NCBI GenBank assembly: GCA_002440235.1
Contig: DJRZ01000004.1
Coordinates: 53,495-87,689 of the forward strand
Length of the DNA stretch: 34,195 nucleotides
Direction: 5' to 3'
DNA from: Alphaproteobacteria bacterium UBA6347
GTDB taxonomy: Bacteria > Pseudomonadota > Alphaproteobacteria > CAAGCB01 > CAG-977
The notes beneath the pieces are model-generated. The model did not search any database, was not told the origin of the DNA, and was given only the letters and a program-made list of their open reading frames with translations. Below are positions 7,311-18,758 of the stretch, in pieces. Position 1 is the first letter of the stretch, and every line of letters begins with the position of its first letter. The position numbers were made by a program, and so were the translations under genes.

Positions 7311-7553
7311 ATGAAGCGAGAAGATGCTGAAAAATTATCGCAAAAAGTGGTCGAAATTCTGGAACGCGAAAGAATCGAACGACGCATCACAAAATTGCGC
7401 ATTTCCAAAGAAACGGGGTTGAGCAGAACCGCCGTAACATTGATTGTCAACCGGCAAAACAGCCCGACTTTACGGACGTTGCTGATGCTGGCGGATTGTA
7501 TCGGCGTTGATTTGAAAAAAGCGTTGGACGAAGCGGAAAAAACATTAAAGTGA
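7311..7553 (+). CDS. small XRE-type helix-turn-helix regulator
   Basis: 80 residues. The helix-turn-helix is at about 31-49 (ISKETGLSRTAVTLIVNRQ), followed by SPTLRTLLMLADCIGVDLKK, the usual XRE/Cro tail. The N-terminal 25 residues are a charged helix. It is similar in size to stand-alone antitoxins or phage-type repressors, but no toxin gene is adjacent. It is divergent from the YrbL-like gene across 82 bases that hold a palindrome, so autoregulation together with control of that gene is likely. AT-rich like its neighbour. Its stop (7551-7553) directly abuts the stop of uvrB on the other strand. The ribosome-binding site is weak. Confidence 0.8.
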   Translation: MKREDAEKLSQKVVEILERERIERRITKLRISKETGLSRTAVTLIVNRQNSPTLRTLLMLADCIGVDLKKALDEAEKTLK

Positions 7554-9596
<2,043 letters not shown>

Positions 9597-9623
9597 GTCG
9601 TTTCCTTTCGTCCGATCCGTCAC

Positions 9624-9652
9624 AATATAGGAACGGCGGGCGAAAGGCGCAA
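9624..9652 (-). promoter_or_regulatory. candidate uvrB promoter
   Basis: Minus strand: TTGCGC (9652-9647), 17-base spacer, TATATT (9629-9624), start near 9617. The position supports the GTG at 9596 as the uvrB start. A GTTC half-site precedes TATATT, but the second half of an alphaproteobacterial LexA box (GTTC-N7-GTTC) is not matched (GTGA). Confidence 0.4.
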
Positions 9653-9674
9653 CGGTATTGTGACGATCCGCTAA

Positions 9675-10943
<1,269 letters not shown>

Positions 10944-10980
10944 GTTTTCGCGGTTCACGCCATACCGACGGTTGCCGATC

Positions 10981-13035
10981 ATGATAATTTTCTCCTCCTT
11001 TTTATCAGACCGGCGCCGTCGGTTTCTTTATGCCTGCGGCGATTTTCTGACCGGTCAGCGGGATCGTCTGGCGTTGTGGACGGTCGTTTTTTTCGCGACG
11101 GGCGCCGGCGTTTATTTCCGTCTGCCGTCCGAACCGTCCCCGTGGCTGACGGCGGCGTTTTCCCTGTGTTCCGTCTTTCTGGTTTTCGACGCGCCGAGAA
11201 GCACCTTGAAACGGTGGTTCGCGCTGTTTTCGTGCCTGTTTTGCCTCGGCTTCGCGGCGGCGCAGATCCGGACGTTTTCCGTCAGCCGACCGAAAATCAA
11301 AATCCGTTCGGGCGTCGTTTCAATCACGGCGACCGTGGACGAAACGCGGGAAGCCCCCGCCAAAGACGCGCGGCTGGTTTTAAAAGACGTCCGCATCGGC
11401 GGATACGCGGACTGGAAAACGCCCGAAAAGCTGTTGCTGACCCTGCCCGCGGCGTACAAAGTCCCGTCGAAGGGCGACGTCATATCCGCGCGCGCCCGAC
11501 TGGCGGCGCCCCGTCCGCCAGAAACTTTGGACGGATTCGACTATGCGCGGTCGCTTTATTTTCAAAAAATCGGCGCGACCGGAAAAATCGTCGAAAAGCC
11601 GGAAATCTTGCGCCGCTCCGCCCGCTTTTACCCGCGGCAAGTCATCAACAAACGGATCGACGCCGTCCTGCCCGCCGACACGGGCGGCGTCGCCAAAGCG
11701 CTGGTGACGGGCGGATCGTCCAACGTCCCCGAACGCATCGCCCAAGCCTACCGCGACGCCGGAATCGCGCACGTTCTGTCCGTGTCGGGACTGCACATGT
11801 CGCTGCTGGCGGGGCTGGCATTCGCGGTCGCGCGGACGGGACTGGCGTTTTTTCCGCGCGTCGCCCTGTATTACGACACGAAGAAAATCGCCGCCGTCTG
11901 CGCGTTGATATTGTGCCTGTCCTACCTGTTCGTTTCGGGCGCGTCCGTTCCGGCGCGGCGGGCGTTCGTGATGATCGCGTTCGCGCTGACCGCCGTTTTG
12001 CTGAACCGCCGCGCGCTGTCCGTCGCGTCGGTCGCGTGGGCGGCTTTCTTTTTGCTGCTTTTTCATCCCGAATCCCTGCTTTCAGTCGGTTTTCAGCTGT
12101 CTTTTTCCGCCGTCGCCGCGTTGATCTGCGCCGCCGAAGCGGGCGTTGACCGCTATGTCCGTCTGTCAGCGAAAAAGGAAAGCGTCGGATTTTATCTGCT
12201 GTCGTGTTTCGCGGGCGTGTGTCTGACAACGATCGTAGCGTCCGCCGCGACCGCGCCCTTTACGCTGTTTCATTTTTCCCGCCTGCCCGTCCACGCGTTG
12301 ATCGGCAACCTGCTTTCTTCCGCCGTCACGGGATTTTGGGTGATGCCCGCGCTGACCGCCGCGACGCTGCTGATGCCGTTCGGTTTGGAAAAGCCTCTGC
12401 TGGTTTTTGCGGGACACGGCATCGACCTGATCAACCGCGCCGCCCTGTTCACGGCGAACCTGCCGCACGCCGTCGCCGTTTTTCCGCCCATGCCGTTTTG
12501 GGGATTGTCGGCGGCGACTTTCGGCGGATTGTGGCTGTGCCTGTGGCGGGGAAAGGTCCGCCTGTGGGGCGTTCTGCCGTTCTGTCTGGCTTTGGCGTCC
12601 CCGTTTCTGGCGCAAAAGCCCGACGCCGTCGTCACGAAAACCGCCGTCTTCGTCCGGAACGAACGGGGCGACCTTTCCCCCGTCGAAAACTGCCCCTACG
12701 GTTTCTGCCGCGTCGCCGCGAACGGATCGTTCATCGGTTTCGCGCGCAACAAAACCGGCGCGTTCGACGCCTGCGCGGCGGAAGGGCTGAGCGCCGTTTT
12801 CATCGGCGTCCGGTTTGACGAACCGTGCAAGACGGCGCGCGTCTTTTCAAGCCGTTCCATCGAAAAAGCGGGCGCGTTTTACGTTTATTCGGGAAAAGAC
12901 GAACCGAAAATAAAACCGGCGGGCGCAGGATTCCGCCCGTGGTCGACCGCTTATCCCGCCGTGTCGCCGTCGGCGGAGCTGTCCGCTCCGTTCAAATCGC
13001 GCGGAGACGGGATTTCGGCGAAAATCGAACGTTAG
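10981..13035 (+). CDS. comEC: ComEC/Rec2-family DNA uptake channel protein
   Basis: 684 residues. The family forms the inner-membrane channel that passes single-stranded DNA during natural transformation. Order: two or three N-terminal hydrophobic segments, a DUF4131-type soluble part (about 90-220), then the competence membrane domain with the hallmark GIAHVLSVSGLHMSLLAG (about 261-278) and several helices (to about 530), then a short soluble tail. No metallo-beta-lactamase domain (HxHxDH) is present, as in many alphaproteobacterial members. The ATG at 10981 is chosen over an in-frame TTG at 10972; neither has a strong ribosome-binding site. It ends convergent with the inositol-monophosphatase gene, overlapping it by 4 bases. 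Confidence 0.9.
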   Translation: MIIFSSFLSDRRRRFLYACGDFLTGQRDRLALWTVVFFATGAGVYFRLPSEPSPWLTAAFSLCSVFLVFDAPRSTLKRWFALFSCLFCLGFAAAQIRTFSVSRPKIKIRSGVVSITATVDETREAPAKDARLVLKDVRIGGYADWKTPEKLLLTLPAAYKVPSKGDVISARARLAAPRPPETLDGFDYARSLYFQKIGATGKIVEKPEILRRSARFYPRQVINKRIDAVLPADTGGVAKALVTGGSSNVPERIAQAYRDAGIAHVLSVSGLHMSLLAGLAFAVARTGLAFFPRVALYYDTKKIAAVCALILCLSYLFVSGASVPARRAFVMIAFALTAVLLNRRALSVASVAWAAFFLLLFHPESLLSVGFQLSFSAVAALICAAEAGVDRYVRLSAKKESVGFYLLSCFAGVCLTTIVASAATAPFTLFHFSRLPVHALIGNLLSSAVTGFWVMPALTAATLLMPFGLEKPLLVFAGHGIDLINRAALFTANLPHAVAVFPPMPFWGLSAATFGGLWLCLWRGKVRLWGVLPFCLALASPFLAQKPDAVVTKTAVFVRNERGDLSPVENCPYGFCRVAANGSFIGFARNKTGAFDACAAEGLSAVFIGVRFDEPCKTARVFSSRSIEKAGAFYVYSGKDEPKIKPAGAGFRPWSTAYPAVSPSAELSAPFKSRGDGISAKIER

Positions 13036-13820
13036 TCCGTTTTGGCGCACAGATTGTCGCGCAAATATTCCCAAGCGTCCCTGTTCGGCGCGGAAATCAA
13101 ATGGTTCGCGCCCATCAGCGGCGTGTAGGATTTTCCGTCGACATAGGACGTGTAGCCGCCCGCTTCGGCGTGCAGCATGACGCCCGCGGCGTGATCCCAC
13201 GGTTTGATGATTTTGGTGCGGTAAGCCGAATAATGCGCCCCGCCCGACACGATCAGCATATAGCCGAACGACGCGCTGCCCCACCAAACGGGTTTCAAAC
13301 GCGGGTCTTTGAACGCGACGCGGCGTCCGACCGCCCCCGTCATTTTCGAAAAATCCGTGACGGAAGCGACTTTCAGCCGTCTGTCGCCGAACCACGCGCC
13401 GCCGCCCTTTTCCCCCATGATCATGCGTTTGTGAACGGGGTTGTAAAGCCAGCCCGCGACGGTTTCCCCTTTATAAACCAGCGCGACGACAACGCCGATC
13501 TCACTGCGTCCGTAGGCGAAATTCATCGTGCCGTCGACGGGATCGATCACCCAGACGGGCTGGTCCGAATCCAGATAATCCAGAACGGAGGGGTCTTTGA
13601 ACGCCGCCTCTTCCCCGACGACCAGAGAATCGGGCAGCAAAGCCGTCAGTTCGCGCGTCAGCCGCTTTTCGGTTTCGACGTCGGCGGTCGTGACCAGATC
13701 GTCGGACGAATCCTTTATGCCGATGTCGGACACGGACAAATGGTTGAATCGGGGCATAACCTCCTGATCCGAAACGGTTGCGATGACGTCAGCGACTTTT
13801 TGCAGGTCGGGAGCTTTCAT
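13032..13820 (-). CDS. inositol monophosphatase family protein (SuhB/CysQ-like)
   Basis: 262 residues. Metal-dependent sugar-phosphate phosphatase fold: VVGEEAAF (metal-binding Glu), VWVIDPVDGTMNFAYG (the DPxDGTxN signature) and IKPWDHAAGVMLHAEAGG (second signature WDxAAG) are all intact, so Mg-dependent catalysis is likely. Possible substrates are inositol-1-phosphate, histidinol phosphate or 3'-phosphoadenosine-5'-phosphate; the sequence does not decide. The start ATG at 13820 has AGGTGA upstream and lies inside the 3' end of hflX (32-base overlap), marking it as the last gene of the dusB-to-suhB unit. Confidence 0.92.
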   Translation of the reverse strand: MKAPDLQKVADVIATVSDQEVMPRFNHLSVSDIGIKDSSDDLVTTADVETEKRLTRELTALLPDSLVVGEEAAFKDPSVLDYLDSDQPVWVIDPVDGTMNFAYGRSEIGVVVALVYKGETVAGWLYNPVHKRMIMGEKGGGAWFGDRRLKVASVTDFSKMTGAVGRRVAFKDPRLKPVWWGSASFGYMLIVSGGAHYSAYRTKIIKPWDHAAGVMLHAEAGGYTSYVDGKSYTPLMGANHLISAPNRDAWEYLRDNLCAKTD

Positions 13821-15096
13821 ATTTCACCTGTGGAAAAGAATTTTCAAACCGGCGCAAACCGGCGTCGTCCAGACGGGCGCGCACGAAACAGCCGTCTTCG
13901 CCGTCGCGGCGCGCCAGCACTTCGCCGACGCGGTACAGATACGCCAAAGCCGCGCCGTCCGACGCGGGAACGACGGCGTCGATTTCGACGCGTCCCGCCG
14001 CCAGCCGGTCTTCAATCGTTCGCAGCAAATCGTCCAGCCCGTCCCCCGTCGCGGCGGAAACGGGGATTTGGTTTTCGTTGCGCGCGCATGCCGTTTGCAG
14101 CGCCGCGCGTTCGGATTCCGGCAAAAGATCGGATTTGTTCAGCACTTCGACCAACCCGCGGTCGACCTGTTCGGACACGCCCAGCATTTTCAAAACGCCT
14201 TCGACGTCGGATTTCTGCGCCAGCGTGTCGGGGTGGGAAATGTCGCGGACGTGCAAAATCAGGGACGCCTCCAGCACTTCTTCCAGCGTGGCGCGGAAAG
14301 CGGCGACCAGTTCGGTCGGCAAATCGGAAATGAACCCCACCGTGTCGGACAGAATCACCCGCCGTCCCGACGGCAGTTTCAGCAGACGCATCGTCGGATC
14401 CAGCGTCGCGAACAGCATGTCCTTGGCGAACACGCCGGCGTTCGTCAGCCGGTTGAACAGCGTCGATTTGCCCGCGTTCGTATAGCCGACCAGCGCAACG
14501 ATCGGATAGGGGACGCGGCGTCGCGCCTCGCGGTGAAGCAGACGGGTGCGCTTGACCTCTTCCAGTTCCTTTTTCAGTTTGGCGATGTTATCGGTGATGA
14601 CGCGGCGGTCGAGTTCGATCTGCGTTTCCCCCGGTCCGCCCAAAAAGCCCTTGCCCCCGCGCTGGCGTTCCAAATGCGTCCAGCCGCGCACCAGTCTGGA
14701 ACGCTGATAGCTGAGATGCGCCAGCTCCACCTGCAAGACGCCCTCTTTCGTTCGGGCGCGGTCGCCGAAAATTTCCAGAATCAGGGCGGTGCGGTCGATC
14801 ACCTTGCAGTTCCACAGCTTTTCCAGATTGCGCTGTTGAATCGGCGACAGGGCGCAGTTCACCACCGCCAGCGCGATTTCGTTTTCCTTTATCGCCGCGC
14901 CGACGCGTTCAGCCGCGCCTTTGCCCAGATACAGCGACGCGTTGACCTGATTCAAAACGACGGATTCGGCGCAAACGACGTCCAAATCGATCGCCGCCGT
15001 CAGATTTTTAATCTCCTCCAGCCCCGCCTGAATCGAACGCCCCGCGTCGGGACGGTTTTTCAAAACGGGGTGCAGGACGAAAGCCTTTTCGGACAA
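13789..15096 (-). CDS. hflX: GTPase HflX
   Basis: 435 residues. HflX is a ribosome-associated GTPase that splits stalled or heat-damaged ribosomes. N-terminal HflX domain, then a coiled helical part with GKGFLGGPGETQIELDRR (family hallmark), and a G domain with G1 GYTNAGKSTLFNRL, G3 SDTVGFISDLP and G4 LNKSDLL. The start is a TTG at 15096, preceded by AAAGGCG that overlaps the hfq stop codon (TAAAGGCG). No ATG or GTG is better placed. hfq lies directly upstream, as in many proteobacteria. The end overlaps the next gene by 32 bases. Confidence 0.95.
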   Translation of the reverse strand: MSEKAFVLHPVLKNRPDAGRSIQAGLEEIKNLTAAIDLDVVCAESVVLNQVNASLYLGKGAAERVGAAIKENEIALAVVNCALSPIQQRNLEKLWNCKVIDRTALILEIFGDRARTKEGVLQVELAHLSYQRSRLVRGWTHLERQRGGKGFLGGPGETQIELDRRVITDNIAKLKKELEEVKRTRLLHREARRRVPYPIVALVGYTNAGKSTLFNRLTNAGVFAKDMLFATLDPTMRLLKLPSGRRVILSDTVGFISDLPTELVAAFRATLEEVLEASLILHVRDISHPDTLAQKSDVEGVLKMLGVSEQVDRGLVEVLNKSDLLPESERAALQTACARNENQIPVSAATGDGLDDLLRTIEDRLAAGRVEIDAVVPASDGAALAYLYRVGEVLARRDGEDGCFVRARLDDAGLRRFENSFPQVKYESSRPAKSR

Positions 15097-15107
15097 ACGG
15101 AACGCCT

Positions 15108-15365
15108 TTATTCGGAAATCGTTTCGGGATCGACGTCTTCATCGTCGAACAGGGAAACGGGAACGGACGGCATGATCGTCGACACGGCGTGCTTGTACAC
15201 CAGCTGGGTATGACCGTCGCGGCGCAACAGCATCGAAAAATTGTCGAACCAGGTGATGATTCCCTGCAATTTCACGCCGCAGATCAGATAGACGGTGACG
15301 GGCGTTTTCGCCTTGCGCAAATGATTCAGGAAGACGTCCTGCACGTTTTGATTTTTATCAGCCAT
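15108..15365 (-). CDS. hfq: RNA chaperone Hfq
   Basis: 85 residues. A hexameric Sm-like protein that pairs small RNAs with mRNAs. [19 protein letters not shown] is the N-terminal helix and start of the Sm1 motif, and [12 protein letters not shown] contains the Sm2 YKHA signature (57-60). A short acidic tail ([12 protein letters not shown]) follows. The ATG at 15365 is preceded by AGGGGGAATG. Its place between trkA/HAD and hflX fits the alphaproteobacterial order. A 37-base gap separates it from the HAD gene upstream, with no clear terminator. Confidence 0.98.
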   Translation of the reverse strand: MADKNQNVQDVFLNHLRKAKTPVTVYLICGVKLQGIITWFDNFSMLLRRDGHTQLVYKHAVSTIMPSVPVSLFDDEDVDPETISE

Positions 15366-15402
15366 TTTTCATTCCCCCTGTAATAAAGCGGCACCGATTT
15401 AA

Positions 15403-16068
15403 TTATAGCATTTCGCCGCCGCTGTAAAGAACCGACAGCAGTTCCGCGCAATTTTTTACCGTCAGAACGTCCGCCCCGTCCTTGTTTTCGTCCGCGACGC
15501 GCACGCGCAGACACCCCGCCGCCGCCGCGCACAGCATGTCCGCGTCGCCGTCGCCGACGAACCAGACGGGAACGGCGGGACGGTTGTTTTCACAACGGAT
15601 TTTCATATCCGCCAACGCTTTGAACACAGGGTCGGGCGCGGGTTTGTCCCTGTCCGCGTCGCCCGCGCCGACCACCGCCGAAAAATATTTGTTCCAGCCC
15701 AGCCGTTCGACTTCCTCGCGCAGGATAAATCCGGTTTTGTTGCTGACGACGCCGACTTTGCCGCCCGTTTTTTCGCACAGGAAAGCGACCAGTTCGACCG
15801 CGCCGTCGAACGGCGCCAGCATTTCCAGATGATGCGCCCGATAGGCGTCCAGATAGACCTGCTTCGCCTCTTCCCACCTGTCGCCGAACAGGTCGGGGAA
15901 AGTTTCGCGCAGGCTCAGCCCCGTTCGGGCGCGGTATTCGTCCATCGAACATTCGGGCAGGTCGTAACGTTTCCGCATTTCGCAAAAGGCGCGGTACAAA
16001 ACGGGCGTCGTGTCCGTCAGCGTGTTGTCCCAGTCGAACAGGACGGCGGCGGGAAAAGGATAATTCAT
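15403..16068 (-). CDS. HAD-superfamily phosphatase, phosphoglycolate-phosphatase-like
   Basis: 221 residues. HAD motifs in order: FDWDNTLTDT with nucleophile Asp12 and acid Asp14, VVSNKTG (motif II Ser), DADRDKPAPDP (motif III Lys) and VWFVGDGDADM (motif IV acidic pair). A helical cap (about 25-90) places it in subclass I, near phosphoglycolate or pyrophosphate phosphatases; the substrate is unknown. The ATG shares a base with the trkA stop (TGATG, 16066-16070), which fixes the start. Insertion of a HAD gene between trkA and hfq is not part of the textbook order of this locus. Confidence 0.9.
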   Translation of the reverse strand: MNYPFPAAVLFDWDNTLTDTTPVLYRAFCEMRKRYDLPECSMDEYRARTGLSLRETFPDLFGDRWEEAKQVYLDAYRAHHLEMLAPFDGAVELVAFLCEKTGGKVGVVSNKTGFILREEVERLGWNKYFSAVVGAGDADRDKPAPDPVFKALADMKIRCENNRPAVPVWFVGDGDADMLCAAAAGCLRVRVADENKDGADVLTVKNCAELLSVLYSGGEML

Positions 16069-17441
16069 CAGAACACCTCCGGCGCGACGGAAAACAGCTT
16101 TTCGATCTGTCTGACGGATTCGGCGTCGGAAAACAGCACCAGCCGGTCGCCGCTTTGAATCACGGTGTCGCCGCGCAAAGGCACCGGTTCGCCGTCCCGC
16201 ACGATCGCCCCGATGATGACCCCCATCGGCAGACGCACGTCGCGCAGCGCGGAGCCCGTGTATTCGAACGTGTCGAAAGCGTCCGCCTCCAACACTTCGC
16301 ACAGTCCCGAACGGATCGAACAGGCGGCGTAAATCTTGCCGCGGCGGACGTGCTGCAAAATCGTCGACACCATGGTGTCCTTCGGATCGATGATGACGTC
16401 GATGCCCAGATTGACGACCAGCTGGGAATACAGCGGCTTTTCAATCACGGAGATCGTCTGTTCGACGCCGTAGCGTTTCGCCATCAGCGACGCCAGAATG
16501 TTGTCCTCGTCCTTCGACCCGACGGCGATGACCGTTTCGACGATGTCGATGTCGGCTTCCTCCAACAGATCGGTGTTCAGAAAATCGCCGTGAATCACCG
16601 TCGTCTGCGACAGCGTTTCCGCCAGAAACTTGGCTCGATCCTCGTTTTCCTCGATCAAAGCGACGCGCATGTGCGACGCGCGTTCCAGATACCGCGCCAA
16701 ATTCAGCCCGATGTTGCTGCCCCCCAGAATCAGGACGCTTTGCGCGCGTTCCTGATCGCGCCCGAACAGCGTCAGAATGCGGCGCACGGATTCGGACGGA
16801 ACGATCACGTACACGTCGTCGCCCGCCAGAATGCGCGTGTCGCTGTCCGCGATGATCAGTTTAGAATCGCGCACCAGCGCCGCGACGACCGCGTTGACGT
16901 CGGGGAACAGCTCCGTCAGCTGGCGCAGGGGAGTGTTGATCATGGGACAGACGTCGTCGCAGTGTATCCCCAGCAGATAAACCCTGTCCGCCGCCAGAGG
17001 AATGACCTCGAACGCGCCGGGGAAAGAGATGTTGCGCCGGATCGACCGCGCGATTTCGACTTCGGGCGAGATGACGACGTCGATCGGCAGGGCGTCGTGC
17101 GTGTAGAACTTGCGCCATTTCTGGTTCGTGTATTCGTTGGAACGCAGACGCGCGATTTTCGTCGGCACTTTGAACAGGGAATTAGCCGCCTGACACGTCA
17201 CCATGTTGACCTCGTCCGACGCGGTGACGGCGATCAGCATGTCGGCGTCCTGCGCGTTCGCCCGTTCCAGAACCGACGGATACGACGCGAAACCGACGAC
17301 GGGGCGAACCTCCATCGTCGACGTCAGATCGGTCAGGCGTTCCGCGTCGTTGTCGATCAAAACGACGTCGTTGTCGTCTTCCGCCAGATAGCGCGCGATG
17401 GTCGACCCGACGCGCCCCGCGCCGCAAACGATGACTTTCAT
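16068..17441 (-). CDS. trkA: Trk system potassium uptake regulator TrkA
   Basis: 457 residues. A peripheral NAD-binding gating subunit of Trk potassium transporters. It has two tandem RCK_N/RCK_C units: the first Rossmann motif MKVIVCGAGRVGSTIARYL begins at residue 1, and the second (VLILGGSNIGLNLARYLE) lies near 235. GDxxxP-like and DKDE-type acidic positions are visible in both. The start at 17441 is the ATG that overlaps the upstream stop (ATGA). No trkH/trkG channel gene is in the window. In other alphaproteobacteria trkA follows ntrY-ntrX, which are missing here. Confidence 0.95.
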   Translation of the reverse strand: MKVIVCGAGRVGSTIARYLAEDDNDVVLIDNDAERLTDLTSTMEVRPVVGFASYPSVLERANAQDADMLIAVTASDEVNMVTCQAANSLFKVPTKIARLRSNEYTNQKWRKFYTHDALPIDVVISPEVEIARSIRRNISFPGAFEVIPLAADRVYLLGIHCDDVCPMINTPLRQLTELFPDVNAVVAALVRDSKLIIADSDTRILAGDDVYVIVPSESVRRILTLFGRDQERAQSVLILGGSNIGLNLARYLERASHMRVALIEENEDRAKFLAETLSQTTVIHGDFLNTDLLEEADIDIVETVIAVGSKDEDNILASLMAKRYGVEQTISVIEKPLYSQLVVNLGIDVIIDPKDTMVSTILQHVRRGKIYAACSIRSGLCEVLEADAFDTFEYTGSALRDVRLPMGVIIGAIVRDGEPVPLRGDTVIQSGDRLVLFSDAESVRQIEKLFSVAPEVF

Positions 17442-17737
17442 TTCCGCTTCCTTTCCCGCAAAAGGGGTTTGCGTTCGACCGCCCGCTTTTCGATCCACTT
17501 GTCGTCCAAATCCAGACGGCGCATCTTTTTCAGCAAAGTGTTCCTGTTCAACCCCAGAATCTTCGCCGTTTTCAGACGGTTTCCCTTCGCCACGTCCAGC
17601 GTCACGGAAATCAGGCGGCGTTCGACCTCTTCGATCACGAAATCGTACACGTTCGCCTGTTCAGCCGACTCGGCGGCTTCGTCGTAAAAGCGGCGCAGGT
17701 ATTTTTCGACGACCGCGCCCAGCCCCTCATTCAACAT
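17438..17737 (-). CDS. stand-alone NtrC-type C-terminal (Fis-like) DNA-binding protein
   Basis: 99 residues. VYDFVIEEVERRLISVTLDV followed by GNRLKTAKILGLNRNTLLKK matches the C-terminal Fis-type helix-turn-helix of alphaproteobacterial NtrC (pattern EVEYPLIS...GNQ.KAA.LLGLNRNTLRKK). The receiver and AAA+ domains of NtrC are completely absent: the ATG is 11 bases inside the 3' end of dusB. The small size resembles enterobacterial Fis (98 residues), which is also co-transcribed with dusB. A basic tail (KRAVERKPLLRERKRK) follows the motif. The intact helix-turn-helix, overlapping start and ATGA junction with trkA suggest a functional gene rather than debris. Likely a DNA-bending or nucleoid-type regulator, but this is inference. 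Confidence 0.88.
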   Translation of the reverse strand: MLNEGLGAVVEKYLRRFYDEAAESAEQANVYDFVIEEVERRLISVTLDVAKGNRLKTAKILGLNRNTLLKKMRRLDLDDKWIEKRAVERKPLLRERKRK

Positions 17738-18692
17738 TGAAGAATCCCCGTATCAGATCTTTCAGTCGGGCGGCGTCGGTCGTTTCGTTGACCCGACGGC
17801 GGAAATCCGCCCCGCCCTCCTTGCCCGCAGAATACCAGGCAATATGCTTGCGCGCGATAAAAATCGCCTTGCGCCCGTAATATTTTTCCATCAATTCGAA
17901 ATGCGACAGCGCGACGGCGCCGGCGTCAGGCGCGGAAAACGGCGGGCGACCGTCCAAAGCGGCGGAACATTCCGCCAAAGCCCACGGTCTGCCCAGCATG
18001 CCGCGTCCGATCATCACGGCGTCGACGCCCGTTTCCGCCAGAACCGCCGCGGCGTCTTCGGGGGTGCGGACGTCGCCGTTCGCGATAACGGGAACGTCGA
18101 CGGCGCGCTTTAATTTTTCGAACGCGCCCCGATCCGCCGCGCCGCCGTAAAACTGTTGGCGCGTGCGGGCGTGCAGGGTCACCGCCGCCGCCCCCGCGTC
18201 CGCCATGCGTTTGCCGAAATCGAGGTAGTTTTCGCTTTCCGCGTCCCACCCCAGACGGAATTTCACCGTGACGGGCAGCGAAACGGCGTCCGTCATCGCG
18301 CGCACGATCCGCTCCGCCCTTTCGGGATCGGTCATCAGCGCGGACCCGCCGCCCGATTTGACGATTTTAGGCACGGGGCACCCCATGTTGACGTCGATAA
18401 ACGCCGCGCCGCCCGCCGATTCGACGATTTGAGCCGCCCGCGCCATCGCGTCGGGATCCGTTCCCGCCAGCTGGACGGCGACGGGGGCGTCGACCGCGCG
18501 GCAGACAGCCATTTCCCGCGTCTGCCTGTGCGCGTGAACCAGCGACGCCGCCAGCACCATTTCCGTGTAAAGCAGTTCGCCGCCGAACCTTCGCGCGGTT
18601 TGGCGGAACGGCGCGTCCGTCACGCCCGCCATCGGCGCGCCGACGACGGGAGCGAAACCGCTGTTTCCGATTTTCAAACGGGCGAAAGGCAT
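17727..18692 (-). CDS. dusB: tRNA-dihydrouridine synthase DusB
   Basis: 321 residues. A flavin-dependent enzyme that reduces uridine to dihydrouridine in the D-loop of tRNA. Seen: APMAGVTDAPFRQTARRFG (FMN-barrel start), FIDVNMGCPVPKIVKSGGGS with catalytic Cys105, PVTVKFRLGWD, HARTRQQFYGGAADR and VPVIANGDVRTP...VMIGRGMLGRPW (phosphate-binding). The ATG at 18692 is preceded by AAAAGGGA. It is the first gene of the minus-strand unit and divergent from ispDF across 66 bases. In relatives the next genes are ntrB and ntrC; here only the NtrC-like DNA-binding end follows. Confidence 0.95.
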   Translation of the reverse strand: MPFARLKIGNSGFAPVVGAPMAGVTDAPFRQTARRFGGELLYTEMVLAASLVHAHRQTREMAVCRAVDAPVAVQLAGTDPDAMARAAQIVESAGGAAFIDVNMGCPVPKIVKSGGGSALMTDPERAERIVRAMTDAVSLPVTVKFRLGWDAESENYLDFGKRMADAGAAAVTLHARTRQQFYGGAADRGAFEKLKRAVDVPVIANGDVRTPEDAAAVLAETGVDAVMIGRGMLGRPWALAECSAALDGRPPFSAPDAGAVALSHFELMEKYYGRKAIFIARKHIAWYSAGKEGGADFRRRVNETTDAARLKDLIRGFFNVE

Positions 18693-18758
18693 AAATTCCC
18701 TTTTCCAAAACGAAAAACTGTTTTAATCTGTCGTGAAATTTAGCAGGGAGTCCCTTTT

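Noticed and set aside
7311..7553. Toxin-antitoxin pair with the XRE protein as antitoxin
   Set aside because: No toxin-like gene overlaps or follows it. The divergent partner is a YrbL-family protein, not a known toxin.
9597..9623. GTG start at 9623 for uvrB
   Set aside because: It lies upstream of the likely transcription start (near 9617) and has no ribosome-binding site, whereas the GTG at 9596 has AAAGGA at the right distance.
9610..9640. LexA-type SOS box in front of uvrB
   Set aside because: Only one GTTC half is present; the second half at the N7 spacing reads GTGA. Without LexA binding data this is not supportable.
12400..13035. Metallo-beta-lactamase domain expected at the ComEC C-terminus
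   Set aside because: No HxHxDH motif is present; the tail is short, as in many alphaproteobacterial members, so this is not called a truncation.
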